NCBI GenBank assembly: GCA_015680685.1
Contig: MNCI01017751.1
Location: forward strand, 314,618-347,428
DNA from: Gnetum montanum
Lineage: Eukaryota > Streptophyta > Gnetopsida > Gnetales > Gnetaceae
Direction of reading: 5' to 3'
Length of the DNA: 32,811 nt
Part shown: piece by piece, positions 1 through 10,395 of the stretch
Layout of the letters: each line of letters opens with the position of its first letter
Position numbering within the stretch: the stretch's first letter is position 1
The notes under the pieces: generated by a model
Seen by the model: only the letters and a program-made list of their open reading frames with translations
What the model was told of the DNA's origin: nothing
Databases searched by the model: none
Made by a program: the position numbers and the translations under genes

Positions 1-60
1 TAAAATAAAATAAAATAAAATAAATGCATAAGAAAATAAAATAAAAGAAATGCGTGAGAA
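1..60. repeat. A-rich simple repeat (TAAAA)n
   Basis: The first 24 bases are TAAAA-type pentamers followed by imperfect A-rich units. The tract lies inside the LTR of element A and matches the AT-rich part of the B LTR near 29,560-29,670. Confidence 0.8.
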
Positions 61-112
61 AAAAAATCTCAAATGCTACAAGGATGAATCAAAGAGCTCA
101 TCTTTATTGCCA

Positions 113-118
113 TACACA
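113..118 (-). terminator. LTR polyadenylation signal AATAAA
   Basis: TTTATT on the plus strand gives AATAAA on the minus strand, about 157 bp downstream of the LTR TATA box. The same signal is at 29,706-29,711 in the B LTR with a similar spacing of about 170 bp, which supports a real R-region 3' processing signal. Confidence 0.65.
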
Positions 119-274
119 AGGTGTGCTTAGGTACATAATGCTCGAATAAAGATCTATCCACACTTAGACCTCCTGCTACGGGCACTTGGAAAATCCTGTA
201 ACTTTCAAATAGACTACAAGATTTTTGCTACTTGACTGCTAAATGACTTCTTCCCAATTGTGTGCCTAGGCACT

Positions 275-283
275 ATATTTATA
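275..283 (-). promoter_or_regulatory. LTR TATA box (TATAAATAT)
   Basis: TATAAATAT on the minus strand lies between the U3 tandem repeats and the R region. The identical 9-mer is at 29,881-29,889 in the LTR of element B. Confidence 0.75.
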
Positions 284-299
284 GACTTGGGAGCAACTA

Positions 300-450
300 C
301 TCTAATAATTAGAGTAACTGCTCTAATAATTAGAATAACTGCTAGAGTAACCACTCTAATAATTAGAATATCTACTAGAGTAACCGCTAGAGTACTCACT
401 CTAATAATTAGAGTAACTGCTCTAATAATTAGAATAACCGCTAGAGTAAT
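300..450. repeat. U3 tandem repeats with CTCTAATAATTAGA core
   Basis: Five copies of CTCTAATAATTAGA start at 300, 321, 354, 399 and 420. The pairs 300/321 and 399/420 share a 21-bp period and the whole block is duplicated at 99 bp. Each core is a near-perfect palindrome around one central base. CTAGAGTAACC units fill the gaps. The array sits directly upstream of the TATA box in the minus-strand LTR, the usual place for LTR enhancer repeats. Confidence 0.85.
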
Positions 451-461
451 CTCTCTCATCA

Positions 462-510
462 TACCTCCACGACTGAATGAAAACTTGTCCTCAAGTATAA
501 AAGAAGAGAA
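462..510 (-). other. Polypurine tract and internal 3' end of element A
   Basis: On the minus strand a short tract CTTGAGGACAAG is followed by a purine-rich GTGGAGGT immediately before the LTR start TGATGAG. Placement next to an LTR boundary is as expected for the plus-strand primer site. The adjacent codons can be read as LEDKFSFSRGG, a common plant gypsy 3'-end context, but no open frame leads into it. Confidence 0.55.
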
Positions 511-2450
511 ACAAGTTCTTTACAAAATATATTAGGGGGATGTGGACTTATTTGACTGACATATAGAGTGACACAAAGAAAACAAACAAATACAGAAGTG
601 CCCAAGCATATAATATTACAATTACGTACAAAATTTGTGTTCATGACAATTAGGAAGAAACACCAATAGATCCAAAGGACATCCAACCACTCTTAGTAAT
701 AGAAGAATAAGGGAGAGGTGAAAGAGATCCAATAGTCATGAACAATCTCCCGTGAGTGATATGGTTGCATCCTCCTTGGTGACGACAGTCCTACTTCCAA
801 TCCACGCTTCCCACTACAATCATAACAAAACCAAGGATTAGTATATATAATACATAAATAATAGTTGAATACCTTGTCTCATTAGTGATTTTATCTAGCC
901 AAGTTGTGATTGTGATAGATTTCTTGCTTGATATTGTAAGTGGAAAGACTGACGAATGGGTTAAATAATAGAAGCAATCCATACAATTCAGAGAATGCTT
1001 AATACAAGGAGTAGTGGAAAGAGGGTATTCACAACCATAAAAAGGAATTAATTACAAATAGTTGTGAAGGTGCATACAATTTGGATGACATGGATGGGTT
1101 AAATAAAAAGAATTTGATTGTAACATGTTTAAGAGTAAAGAAGTTAACTTAACCAAACCAAAAGATATGCAAGTGGCTCCTTCCCAAAGTAGGCTCATGT
1201 CCTTTATGCCCTGACAAACCCACAAACTAAAGAGTCCGTAGGCTCTAGGAATGTCATTTGAAAGCAAGAGTTAAAAACTTACTCACAAGAATTCACCAAA
1301 GAAAAATAATGCATCAACCTAGAACGAACTAATGATAAAATCGGCAATGAGGTGGAAAATAGGAAGAAAGATGGAGAGGAGAGAATGGAATGGAATCCCA
1401 AGAACAAGGTTGTGTAAATCCCCTTGTGTATTTTATGGTTAATATAACTGAGTAGAACTCATCCCAAATCCAAACTCAAACCAACCACATTCAGTGACCT
1501 TGCATCAATACACTTAGCTAATTCATCCTCTTGAGGCAACAAGAATACTTCCACAAAGAGTGACTACCATCCCAAGGAGAGTGAGATGGAGAAACAGGAA
1601 TCGAGAAAGGGCCTTATTTTGAGGAAACCTTTAGGCATGGGTAACATATCTTTTCAGTGCCATAACTAGTGCTTGTAGCCCATGTTGCTTTATTATGTCT
1701 AAGAGGTATGCTTTGAATTCTCACATTTTTCTCTTTTCTCTCTCTCTCTTTTTTTTATGTTTATGCATGAGAACCACACCATGCAAAGACTTATTTTTAT
1801 TCACTTAGCTTCATGAAATTTGAACAATGTCAGAATGGCAAAAAATCCAAGAAAAAGCATCCAAGCACCCAAGAGAATGACCAGCACCAATGCATCGAAT
1901 CCCCTTGAAGTCACATCCTTTTCATCCTTTGAGTCTTTCCTTGGTTTGAAAAATACATAGCCACAAATTCATTAACAAGTTTACTTAGAAAAAGGGAACT
2001 GTACAATTCCAAGCCAAAGGAGACCATAAAGTTGTATGGATGAGTGGACGACATGGACTCATTGCTTGTTTTATGAAAAGAACCATACCTTAATATCAAC
2101 ATCATAATTCAGAAGTAAAAACCAAACATTAGCAATCAATATGATATAATTCAATCCACCATCATGAGCACTTATTAGATGATGAATAAAAGTAAATCAA
2201 GCAAACAAAGAAATAGTAAAAATATGAATGATGGTGTAAAACAAAAATAAGAAAAGTTGAAAAAATTTGTAAAAAAAATGTGTAAAACAAAAATTCAAAA
2301 AGAACTGAGGGCCTAGAATGGTTAGCATAGGTGGCCATCTCCCCCATGACTAAGTTAGAAGGAGGAGATTCAAAATAGTGAGTAGGGTTGTCTATCAAGA
2401 GAGGTAGCATGTGTACTAGTTCTCCTAAGCTCCTGGAAAGGTTTCTTCCA
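471..2450 (-). other. Non-coding 3' spacer of element A
   Basis: There is no convincing ORF. Blocks at about 800-880, 1,140-1,250, 1,400-1,560, 1,610-1,800 and 2,330-2,440 align collinearly with 20,960-23,080 of element B, so this is the region downstream of integrase in this family. The best block contains AACCACACCATGCAAAGACT in both copies. The stretch 471-790 is not matched in B; it may be the remainder of the segment holding the extra ORF in B. The block near 2,330 covers the last integrase codons (MGEMA). Confidence 0.7.
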
Positions 2451-2451
2451 T

Positions 2452-2549
2452 GGGTGATTGATTATTCAAGTAGGATTGATTATTGTACTAGTAAAATAAT
2501 GGGTGATTGATTATTGTGCTAGTAAAATAATGGGTGATTGATTATTCAC
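2452..2549. repeat. ~30-bp tandem repeat at the integrase deletion junction
   Basis: Three to four imperfect copies of a unit containing GGGTGATTGATTATT and CTAGTAAAATAAT begin at 2,452, about 2,474, 2,501 and 2,532. In element B the flanking sequences are separated by about 1.25 kb of integrase (roughly 23,080-24,330), so the repeat marks the breakpoint of that deletion in A. Confidence 0.75.
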
Positions 2550-2960
2550 TACACTAGCAAAGAGGAATTCATTAGGAAAATGATCAGAAATTGGATACTC
2601 ATCCTCTTTGTTGTCCCATCGCAATCGAGATAAATGATCAGCAACTACATTCTTGGTGCCCTTGCTATTGATCATCATTAAATCAAACTCTTGTAAGATT
2701 ACAAGCCATTGTATGATATGAGGGCTTANGGTCATCTAACTATGTAAGTACGACTCCTAAAGCATAGTTGGATGTGTCAGTCATGATATGGAATGGTTTG
2801 GACCAGTCAGGAGCTTGTAGAATGGGTGTTTCTACTAGCTTTTCTTTTAGAGTTTGGAAAGCTAATTCGCATTCCCTGGTCCACTTGAAAGATACGTATT
2901 TTTTCATTAATTCCACTAATGGTTTGGAAACCTTTGAAAAGTTCTCAATAAATCTCCTAT
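2550..2960 (-). pseudogene. RNase H remnant, element A
   Basis: RNase H degrades the RNA strand during reverse transcription. Minus-strand translation shows the start of the domain with a MTDTSNYALG motif (about 2,745-2,775, catalytic Asp) and its end with KGTKNVVADHLSRL (about 2,615-2,660). Compared with B, about 200 bp between these parts (B 24,510-24,708) is missing at the single N at 2,729. The reading frame has at least one stop. It follows RT, as usual in Ty3/gypsy elements, and leads towards the deleted integrase. Confidence 0.8.
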
Positions 2961-3530
2961 AGTAGTCATATGTCCAAGGAATGAATGAATATCTTTGACA
3001 GTTTCCAGCTAATGGGTAATTTCTTGGATAATTTTGATTTTCTCGAGGTCTACCTCTATCCCTGTGTGTGAGATTTTGTGTCCTAGTACTACGCCTTCTT
3101 GGATCATCAAATGGCTTTTCTACCAATTGAGCCTCAAATTGGTGTCTAAGCCTTGGTCGACAAATGACAATGGAAAGTGATCTTTGAATGTTGCCATATT
3201 TAGTAGCTTGAAATCTATGCACACCCTTCATTTGCCTCCTTTTTTAGGTACAATAACTAAGGGGCTAATCCATTCTAGGGTTAGTGCAAATCTTATGTTG
3301 GCATATCCTAGGATCTATTCTAGTTAATTCGGGACATGACCAAGTGAAGGCTTTTGACCATCGATTTATCACTTTCAATAGTCTCTCTCTTTTTTGTAGA
3401 GCAAGCTTAGTATTAATAATTATTGGCTTTCCATTTTTAAGAAACATGTATTCCATACCGGTGGGCAATGGTTTCAGCTCGAGGGACTCTTGCATAAATT
3501 TCTCAGGGATTTCCAACTTCCCCTAGTTCA
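2960..3530 (-). pseudogene. Reverse transcriptase remnant, element A
   Basis: Minus-strand motifs in order are ELKPLPTGMEYMFLKNGKP (near 3,470), RICQHKI (near 3,300), VIVPKKGGK (about 3,233-3,255), RVCIDFKLLN, and later LGHKISHTGIEVD. These are the N-terminal and post-palm parts of a gypsy RT, with the Athila-like lead-in. Two parts are missing relative to a full domain: the segment before VIVPKK that normally contains LLDAG-type residues, and the central palm with its catalytic Asp pair. A stop replaces the Trp before RVCID. It cannot encode an active enzyme. Confidence 0.85.
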
Positions 3531-3750
3531 TATTTTTGAGGTTAAGGCTTGGAAGTTGGTGGTGGACTTGCTCTAATGCATCTATGCTATCGATGTAAGC
3601 GTAAGTCAAACCCTCAATCAGTTCCATGCATATGATTGAACTACTTTCTTGATCAGTTGTCAGCCACTAGGTGCCTTCCTATCGTGTGGTTGCTGCATAT
3701 AGGCACCTTTGTATGTTGATCACTTGTGCACATTGATTGCATGTAGGCAA
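3531..3750 (-). other. PR-RT linker of element A
   Basis: Decayed coding sequence between protease and RT. It aligns with about 25,850-26,060 in element B (both contain a CTTGCTCCAAT/CTTGCTCTAAT block and a GGTGCC block near the same place). No recognised domain. Confidence 0.5.
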
Positions 3751-4195
3751 TGTTAAACTTTGCACAACCCATGACCTCTACATGCAATTACACCTTGTGT
3801 CACTGTATGTGATGCATGGAACTTTCTTCTTCTTGATTTTTTCAAATGTATTTTCCTTTGATATTTCTAGGGAAAGATCATGGATTCCTAGGCATGCATT
3901 GATGGTGCTTAGCCATGCTCTTTCCATTATGATTGGGAAGTCCCCTTTACCATTGTTCACTTAAATCACTAGGAAATCAGTTGGGTATGACCATCACAAA
4001 CAGTGGTAACAATGTCCTCCACTAGTCCCAATTGAACAGTGATGGACTAGTCAGCCAACTCTAGATAAATGTTGCTCTTTTTCAATGGAGGCAGGTTCCA
4101 AGCCTTGTACATTTCTTGAGAAATCAGGTTAACACTGGAACCTAAATCCAAAAGAGCCTTGCACAATTCATTTCCAGCAATTTATAAGTATATCA
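3750..4195 (-). pseudogene. Aspartic protease remnant, element A
   Basis: The minus strand encodes ALLDLGSSVNLI at about 4,130-4,160, which corresponds to the active-site loop D-L-G-[AS]-S of Athila-type retroelement proteases. About 60 residues further on are DFPIIMERAWLS and LSLEISKEN, the position of the ILGRPWL-type C-terminal strand. At least one stop (after LELAD) interrupts it. Retroelement PR cleaves the Gag-Pol precursor. Element B carries the same domain near 26,070-26,480. Confidence 0.78.
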
Positions 4196-4429
4196 TAGGA
4201 CTCCTAGGATTAGAGAATTTCCTAGGAAGATGGCTAGCTTTGATCCAATCGATGATGGCATGTGTTAGCATGACCGTATATGTTGAGTGCGGTGATTGGG
4301 TTGAAGGTGTCTTCGAAGTTTTGATTGATACAGAGGAATCTAAGGAATCAGCTGCTTGTGATTGCAAGGGCTTGGTTGGATTTTTGGTTCTAAAGAAAGG
4401 TATTTTCTTCATGTGGTTGTTGGAACCAA

Positions 4430-5397
4430 TAGTAGGTTAAGAGTTAACAGTCCTCGTGGTGTTACGTTGCTGTAGTTGGGTAGGGATTTCACCTTGCATC
4501 GTGGGAGCAGGTGGTAGTGGAGCTATTGGTGGAAGAGATGCGGTCGGATGAGAAGGATGATATGCTTGTAGAATATCACCTCTAGAAGAGGGAGTCCCAT
4601 AATACTCATGGGATTTTTAATGAGGTTGAGGACTGACGTGAACAGTAGAGTCACGTGGGGAGATTGGCTGCTGCACGTAATATCCATATGGGTCAAGTTG
4701 CCGATAAGGATATTGTTGCCCTGGTGGTGGCATTCCCCATGATTGTGGGTGTTGTCATTATTGATATTACTCAATCGATTGTGATGGAGTTCCACTAGGA
4801 TAACATGTTAAGGGTTGGTGGAATTGCCTTAGGCTACCTTGAGGATAAGGTAACCTTTGGGGTGTTTGCCTTTTGTTTAATCGTGGGTTGAGTGCATACA
4901 CCCTAGACCCCTGCAGATGTGAGATTATAGAGCAACATCCCTTAGGATGGTCATATTAACATATCTCACATCCACTATCATTGTCTGTTTCCGAATCCAC
5001 AACCTCTTCAATGATGGCAACTTTACCCTTACCCTTGCCACATGCATGTTTAGCCTCTTTCTTTTTTCTTTTCTCACTACCTTGCTCTCTAGACTCCTCT
5101 ACTATTTTAAGAACAATTTGAAATCTATTGTCTAGGGAATCCCACATTTAATCTACCTTTGCTGAAACTTCTAATGTCATCTTTTGGAGAGGCACAGTTT
5201 TCCTATTCACCATCTCTTCAAGTGGTGACTCTTTTTCATCATCACAAAATCTTGCTCCCCTCTTCTGAAGGGAAGGATCTCAGTTATACTCTTCCACACT
5301 TTCTCTCTTCCATAGCTCACCTTCTTCCTTAGCAACTTGCTCCAATAGTCTTTGAATTTGATGGGACCTAAGCTCAGATAGTCTTCCTTGGGCATAA
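4430..5397 (-). pseudogene. Gag C-terminal part with zinc knuckle, element A
   Basis: The minus strand shows a basic and acidic tract (KEKRKRK in a shifted frame, EEVVDSETDND near 4,985-5,020) and then C-E-I-C-x3-H-P-K-G-C-C (about 4,935-4,972), a zinc knuckle of the form CX2CX3HX4C. A Pro/Gln/Tyr-rich linker (about 4,480-4,900) follows. A stop lies inside the knuckle. The matrix/capsid part is absent because A is truncated at ~5,397. Element B shows the same order at 27,200-27,700. In this family the knuckle would bind the element RNA. Confidence 0.75.
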
Positions 5398-7000
5398 CTT
5401 GCTACCATGATAAGTTGCACCTGCATGATGACTTTGGGTTTCAACTTACAAGCAAAAACCTGAGAGTATAGTCAAACAAGACAAAGAATACATGTTCTTA
5501 TAATAAATTTCATAACACTATATAACATAATCAACAAATATATGCCATCATTAAGTTACAACCAATAAATATAGGAGAAGTCTGTATTTTTTTCACATCT
5601 TTAAGTTATAGGCCATCATTAAGCTATATAAAGTTTGCCAATCCTCTAGTCAATTATAGGCCATCTTTAAGCATGGATAATAAATATAGGCCATGGGTAA
5701 GATGAAAGCATGGATAACTTCATTTGACTTGTAGCCTTCATTTTTATCCATGCTTTCATCTTATCCATGTAGTCTCCACTTTGACATCTTTTTGTAGATC
5801 TCATTTCTTGAGTTGTCATGCATGCCCTACAAAATCATCCCATTCCACAAAAATTCTATGTTCTCCATTTTCCTTAAGGTTTTGACAAAACAAAAGGTCA
5901 ATAATGTAGGCTCACTTATTGTAGGTCATTAAAGTTATCAACATCAGTCATTCATTTCAACCTATCAATAATGGTAAACAACGTCCAACAATACTAAAAC
6001 AAATATGTCAATGTTAGATGTAATCGAGGGTTTTTTAATGGCTTTAATGTTGCCTTGCAGGGTTTAATGATATCTTGAGAAAACTTAGCTTCTAGCCAGA
6101 AACTTGATTCCATGCTATTTCTCCTCATCATTCTATAATTCGATGAAGCAATCTTGTGTGATGTTTTAGGTTTCAAGGTTAAGGATAGCCGAGCCATTCT
6201 AGGGTGTTAAGGCTACATAGTTTAAAGGCTTTTAGGCTCTTGGTTTAAACATTGAAGATAAAATTGGTTGAACAACATCACAAGAAGGATCTATTTAGGA
6301 TTTAAGGCTAGTTGTATTAATTCCTCATCTTCATGGATTAATCTTGCATATCAATCATAAGCACATCAAGTAGCATCTACATGATATAACTACTAAACAA
6401 TGGTAAAATAATGCACTATAAACACAAACTAAAATAAGGCTAGAACACAGTAAAATAAGGCCAAACAAGGTAGGGTAGGATGGAGCAAGGTAGGATGAGG
6501 ATCAAAATGCTGCAAAATGACATCAAATGATGTCAAACAATGATCAAAATAAGGCAAAAAAGGTCATAGGTGATCAAAAGTAATAATACTTATTTTTAGT
6601 TGATCTTATGATCAAAATAAGGCAAAATCTAGTGAAAATAGGCCATAAATGATCAAAGTAAGTAAAAAATTTAGAAAAAATAGGCACAAGTTGTTAAAAA
6701 AGTAAAAATATAATAAAAATAATTAAAATAGGTCAAAACTTATGTAAACTGGTTGTAAACTACTTGAAAATTGGCTTTTAGTTGGTTATACACTTAAAAA
6801 TGCTACAATTTTGAATCCTCAACATATGGGGATTATTTTCTCAATGTGTGGATAGTCTGGACTACTATCACAGCATGTGGAATCCAAATCCCTAGCATGT
6901 GAAGAACTTTAATCAAGTTTGGGGCTTGCTTAACTTAGTTTGACCATATCTAAGATATTTAGGATCAACATAGGGCTTTTCAAAATGTCTTAGGCTAAGA
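5398..7000. other. Non-coding AT-rich interval
   Basis: No gene is supported; open frames are short and have no recognised motif (the longest, minus 5,994-6,197, is unassigned). It contains recurring ATAGGCCAT[C/G] motifs with a perfect hairpin at 5,692-5,769, and loosely periodic GATCAAAATAAGGCAAAA units at 6,480-6,730 (two copies ~71 bp apart at about 6,540 and 6,611). Confidence 0.6.
5692..5769. repeat. 26-bp inverted repeat (hairpin)
   Basis: The left arm at 5,692-5,717 and the right arm at 5,744-5,769 are inverted copies with one mismatch. The inner 20 bp (TAAGATGAAAGCATGGATAA) are perfect. The loop is 26 nt. No flanking target duplication was recognised, so the origin is unclear. Confidence 0.85.
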
Positions 7001-7555
7001 ATTAACAAGTTTGAATTGAGTTTTCCCTACCTAAATCTTTATATGTTGAGCTCATACACTAGCCAATGTATGGAACTGATATCCCAACATATGGCATTGG
7101 CCCATGAAGTTTCTAGGCGATTTTGACTAAATTTTTAACATTCTCTAGCTTCTAAGATAGGGTCCAACCTTTTTAGAAGGGCTTAGGTAGCTTGTATGTT
7201 TATTTTTCAATCATTTTGGGCTAAATAAGAGCTTGTTGTGGCTCATACACTAGCCCATATGCTAGCTAGTGTATGGTAGCTACCTCCGCAGCATATGAAA
7301 TTCAGATTTTAGTTTTTAAAGTCTCTTTGACTCAAATTTTTATTGCTTTGGGTCCTTATTTTAGTGTACAAGGTTCAACACTACAAAATAGCTCTTCTTG
7401 GCATCATGGGAAGGTCAAGAAAAGTTTTCTTAAGGCCTATACACTCCCCATACACTGACCAAAATATGGACTCTAGGCTCTCAGGCCATGATTCTTAAAT
7501 TCCTCTTCTAAGGGATAAAAACTAGTTAAATTTTAGGTTTACCTTGTGCCATAGG
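7000..7555. repeat. Diverged leading part of the 183-bp array
   Basis: Motifs of the downstream array recur in weaker form: CATACACTAGCC, CATATGCTAGCTAGTGTATG, CCCATACACTGACC and TTTTGACTAAA. They fit eroded copies of the same unit. No coding capacity was recognised. Confidence 0.5.
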
Positions 7556-8765
7556 CCTTTGGGCTTCCACCAATATATTTTCAAGTCATTTTGACTAAAG
7601 CAAAAGTGGTCAAAATTCTCCCATACACTCCCGATACGCTAGCCAGCGTATAAGCTCTATATGCTTAGTGTATGAGGCCTAAACTTAGCTCTAAAGGGGT
7701 GAAAATTAGTCAAAATTAGCTTACCTTGTGCCATAGGCCTCTAAGCTTCTAATAGTTGATTTTTGAGTCATTTTAATCCAAGGAAATTGGTTAAAATCCT
7801 TTCATATGCTCCTCATATATTGGCCAACGGATAAGCTCTATGTTCTTAGCATTTATGGCTAAAACATAGCTTTTAAGGGCTAAAAAGTATCCAAAGTTTG
7901 ATCTTTTGTTATGTATTAAGACTATGGGCTTCCACCAGTCAATTTTTGAGTCATTTTAACCCAAGGAAGCTAGTGAAAAGCCACCCATATGTCCCTCATA
8001 CATTGACCAGCGTATAAGCTCTATGTGCTCAGCATATAAGGATTAGATTTAGCTTTTAAATCACTAAAAAGTGGTCAAAGTTTGGGCTTATGTTATGCCT
8101 TAGGAATTTGGGCTTCCACTAATCCATTGTTAAGTCATTTTAACCTAAGGAAACTAGTCAAAACCCTACTACATGTTCTTGATATGTTGGCTAGCATATA
8201 AGCTCTATGTGCTTAGCATATAAGGCTTAAATTTAGCTTTTAAGGGATGAAAAATGGAAAACGTTTAGACTTACATTATGCCTTAGGATTTTGGGCTTCC
8301 ACTAGTCAATTTTTAAGTCATTGTAACCTATGGAAACTAGTCAAAAGCCTTCCATATGCTCCTCATACCCTAGCTAGTGCATAAGCTCTGTGTGCTCAAC
8401 ATATAAGGTTTAAATTTAGGTTTGAAGGGATGAACAGTGACCAAAGTTTGGGCTTATGTTATGCCTGAGGCCTCTGGGCTTCCACCAATCAATTGTTGAG
8501 TCATTTTGATCTAAAAAAATTGGTCAAAATCCTTCCACATGTTTCTTATATGCTAGCCAATGTATAAGCTCTATGTGCCCAACATATAAGGCTTAAAATT
8601 AGGTTTTAATTGCTGAAAAGTGACTGAAGTTTTGGCTTATGTTATGCCTTAGGCCTCTGGACATCCACTAGTTGATTTTTGAGTCATTTTGACTTAATGA
8701 AATTAGTTAAAAGCCTTCTACATATTCCTTATATGTTGGCTAGCATCTAAGCTATGTGTATCCCC
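7555..8765. repeat. ~183-bp tandem (satellite-like) array, ~6.5 copies
   Basis: The anchor GGGCTTCCAC or a variant occurs at about 7,561, 7,743, 7,925, 8,110, 8,293, 8,476 and 8,660, a period of 182-185 bp. Every unit carries GAGTCATTTTRA, then a GCYAGC.ATAAGCTCTATGTGCTYAGCATATAAGG-like stretch, then AAAGTTTGGGCTTATGTTATGCC. Copies differ by many point changes, so the array is old. It ends abruptly at 8,765, where the protease of element C begins. Confidence 0.9.
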
Positions 8766-10062
8766 ACGAATGATAATTTCACCATCCTTGTATAGTAGGT
8801 GAATATAATGTAAAGAAGATGAGATCCCCTAAAGCTTCACCAACCATGGGCTTCCTAGGATCACATGAAAACTAGGTGTTTCTTTGACCACTAGGAAGTT
8901 AGTGGATGTGGAAAATTATTCTCTAGCTACAAAATCCTAGGAGATAGAACCTTGCATTGCTACTCATGAGTTATTGAATGACTTGAGTGCAAAGTTAGTG
9001 GTTTCTTTGATTTTTTTTGATTAACCCTAGTTTCTTAACAATGGTTTATGGTATCACATTGGTTACTACCCCATCTCACTATCATGAAAATTAAGCATGG
9101 GTTAATGCTCAATTTTCCTAAGTGAAGCTTACTCAATTACAGAGTGGATTAACTCTTTGTTAGTGGCCATGTCTTCATTCATAGGGATAGAAGTCAACAC
9201 TTGAGCTAGTGCATCTCTATGACTAGGAGAGGTCATGACTAGATCATACAATTTTAGTGATGTGTTCTTTTGTTTGAGTGACTATTTAACTTTTTCAATC
9301 ATTGTGAGAAAATTATTTTCCTTGGTATGTGATCTTTTAGCCTTGATGATTTTAAATTCCTCCATTCTTCCTAGATTTTTAGCTTAGGTTTTTATGTGTG
9401 TGCCTTGGGCCCATTGTCCATTGGTGTAGCTAATTTTGGTATAGGTCTTAGTGAGTTAACTTGCTTCCAACCCTTTTGTTGTTGGCTATCTTTAATGAGT
9501 TTAGTTGTTGGTTTGGTAACAGGCTGTTTTCATCACCATTGCAATGATGATTTTTTGCTAACCACTGAGTTATTAGCTACTATAGGTGAGCTTTGTTCAT
9601 GGGTTGTTATGGGTTTTCTTATTAAATATGGAGGAACATGGATAAAAAACATTTCATTAACCTTAGAAAGATTAGTAACTTGTGACTTAGGTTGTGAAGT
9701 TGATGCCATTGAAGAAGGATACATATGATGAAAGGATTTTTAGGGGCTAGAGGTGGTGATATGCATATGATGAAGGGCTATTTAGGCTTTGTGTTTTGAG
9801 GTCAAGGTGATGCCTTGATAACAAATGATTCCCTAGGAGGATTGGGACATTTGATTTCTGTGAATGAGGCTACATTAAAATAGTTATTATTAGTGTTTGG
9901 AGAGTTGGCCTCATTCAATACTAGCTCTCCATGGTAAATCATCTTCTAGAGGTCATCCTTCAATGCTAGGCAAAAATCGTTATCATAACCAACCATTTGA
10001 TGATAATTGCAAAACTTATCAAGGCCAAAGTACTTTGATAGCTTGGAATCATCCTTGGTTGC
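8766..10062 (-). pseudogene. Element C: gag zinc-finger end and protease remnant
   Basis: This is the minus-strand continuation of the gag that starts at 14,732, separated from it by the inserted solo LTR. Just inside 10,062 is KFCNYHQMVGYDNDFCLALK, matching the C-X2-H-X4-H-X4-C finger and LK tail of Tat/Retand-type gag, with the third ligand changed to Tyr. Near 8,780-8,960 are TNFLVVKETPSFHVILGSPW and SSLHYIHLLYKDGEIIIRG, the C-terminal end of the protease and its downstream stretch in the same lineage. Several stops interrupt it. The pol part is absent; the 183-bp array begins at 8,765. Confidence 0.85.
10058..10062. repeat. Target site duplication, left copy (GTTGC)
   Basis: GTTGC directly precedes TGTTGGC and is repeated at 12,946-12,950 directly after GCCAACA. 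The ORF of element C is restored if one copy and the insertion are removed. Confidence 0.85.
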
Positions 10063-10395
10063 TGTTGGCACATTTGGCCATTTCATGGAACAGTAAGACT
10101 CATCTTAAACATTATTGTAAGAGTGGGAGAGTGTAAATGTGTTATTTCATACCATTGGTATGGGATCCAGGGGTGATCCAAAATGACATATTGATGAGAA
10201 AAACAAACAAAGAATACTAGGAACAATCATGTTAAATCAACTGCTACACACAATAGTCCAAAAAAGTTAAAAAAAAGGGATACTATGATTTTTAAACAGA
10301 GGTGAAATAGATACCGCAGCACCTTTTGAGTCTCTCAAAGAGGTAGTGATAAGGTTTGGAGGAATAGTTAATTGAAAACAGCAAAAAATTTTGAA

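Larger units (their letters stand above)
1..461 (-). repeat. 3' LTR of element A (partial, runs off window)
   Basis: The outer end at 455-461 reads TGATGAG on the minus strand. That is the exact inverted partner of the CTCATCA end of the element B LTR, so the LTR family has 7-bp terminal inverted repeats. A TATA box and a polyadenylation signal follow in the correct minus-strand order, and the stretch around 60-280 aligns with 29,680-29,890 of the B LTR. A purine-rich tract flanks the outer end. The inner (U5) end lies beyond position 1. The U3 is short, about 180 bp, and mostly tandem repeat. Confidence 0.82.
1..5397 (-). mobile_element. Element A: decayed Athila-like Ty3/gypsy retrotransposon
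   Basis: A minus-strand element read from high to low coordinates: gag C-terminus with zinc knuckle, aspartic protease, reverse transcriptase, RNase H, long non-coding spacer, polypurine tract and part of the 3' LTR. The domain order gag-PR-RT-RH is that of Ty3/gypsy. The protease core DLGSSVN and the RT lead-in ELKPLP resemble the Athila lineage. The element is 5'-truncated inside gag near 5,397, where similarity to element B stops. Integrase has been lost between about 2,445 and 2,550, and more of RT and RNase H is missing. It is clearly related to element B along its length. It is non-autonomous and dead. Confidence 0.85.

Noticed and set aside
462-510. Possible chromodomain-type end of pol (LEDKFSF)
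   Set aside because: Only a few codons fit, no chromodomain upstream, and the rest of the element is Athila-like; treated as polypurine-tract context.
260-535. Open frames on both strands across 214-535 with Ile/Thr-rich repeats
   Set aside because: They are translations of the U3 tandem repeat; length is due to the repeat period being a multiple of three.
7555-8765. CRISPR-like array
   Set aside because: Units are adjacent 183-bp tandem copies without spacers, in plant retroelement DNA.
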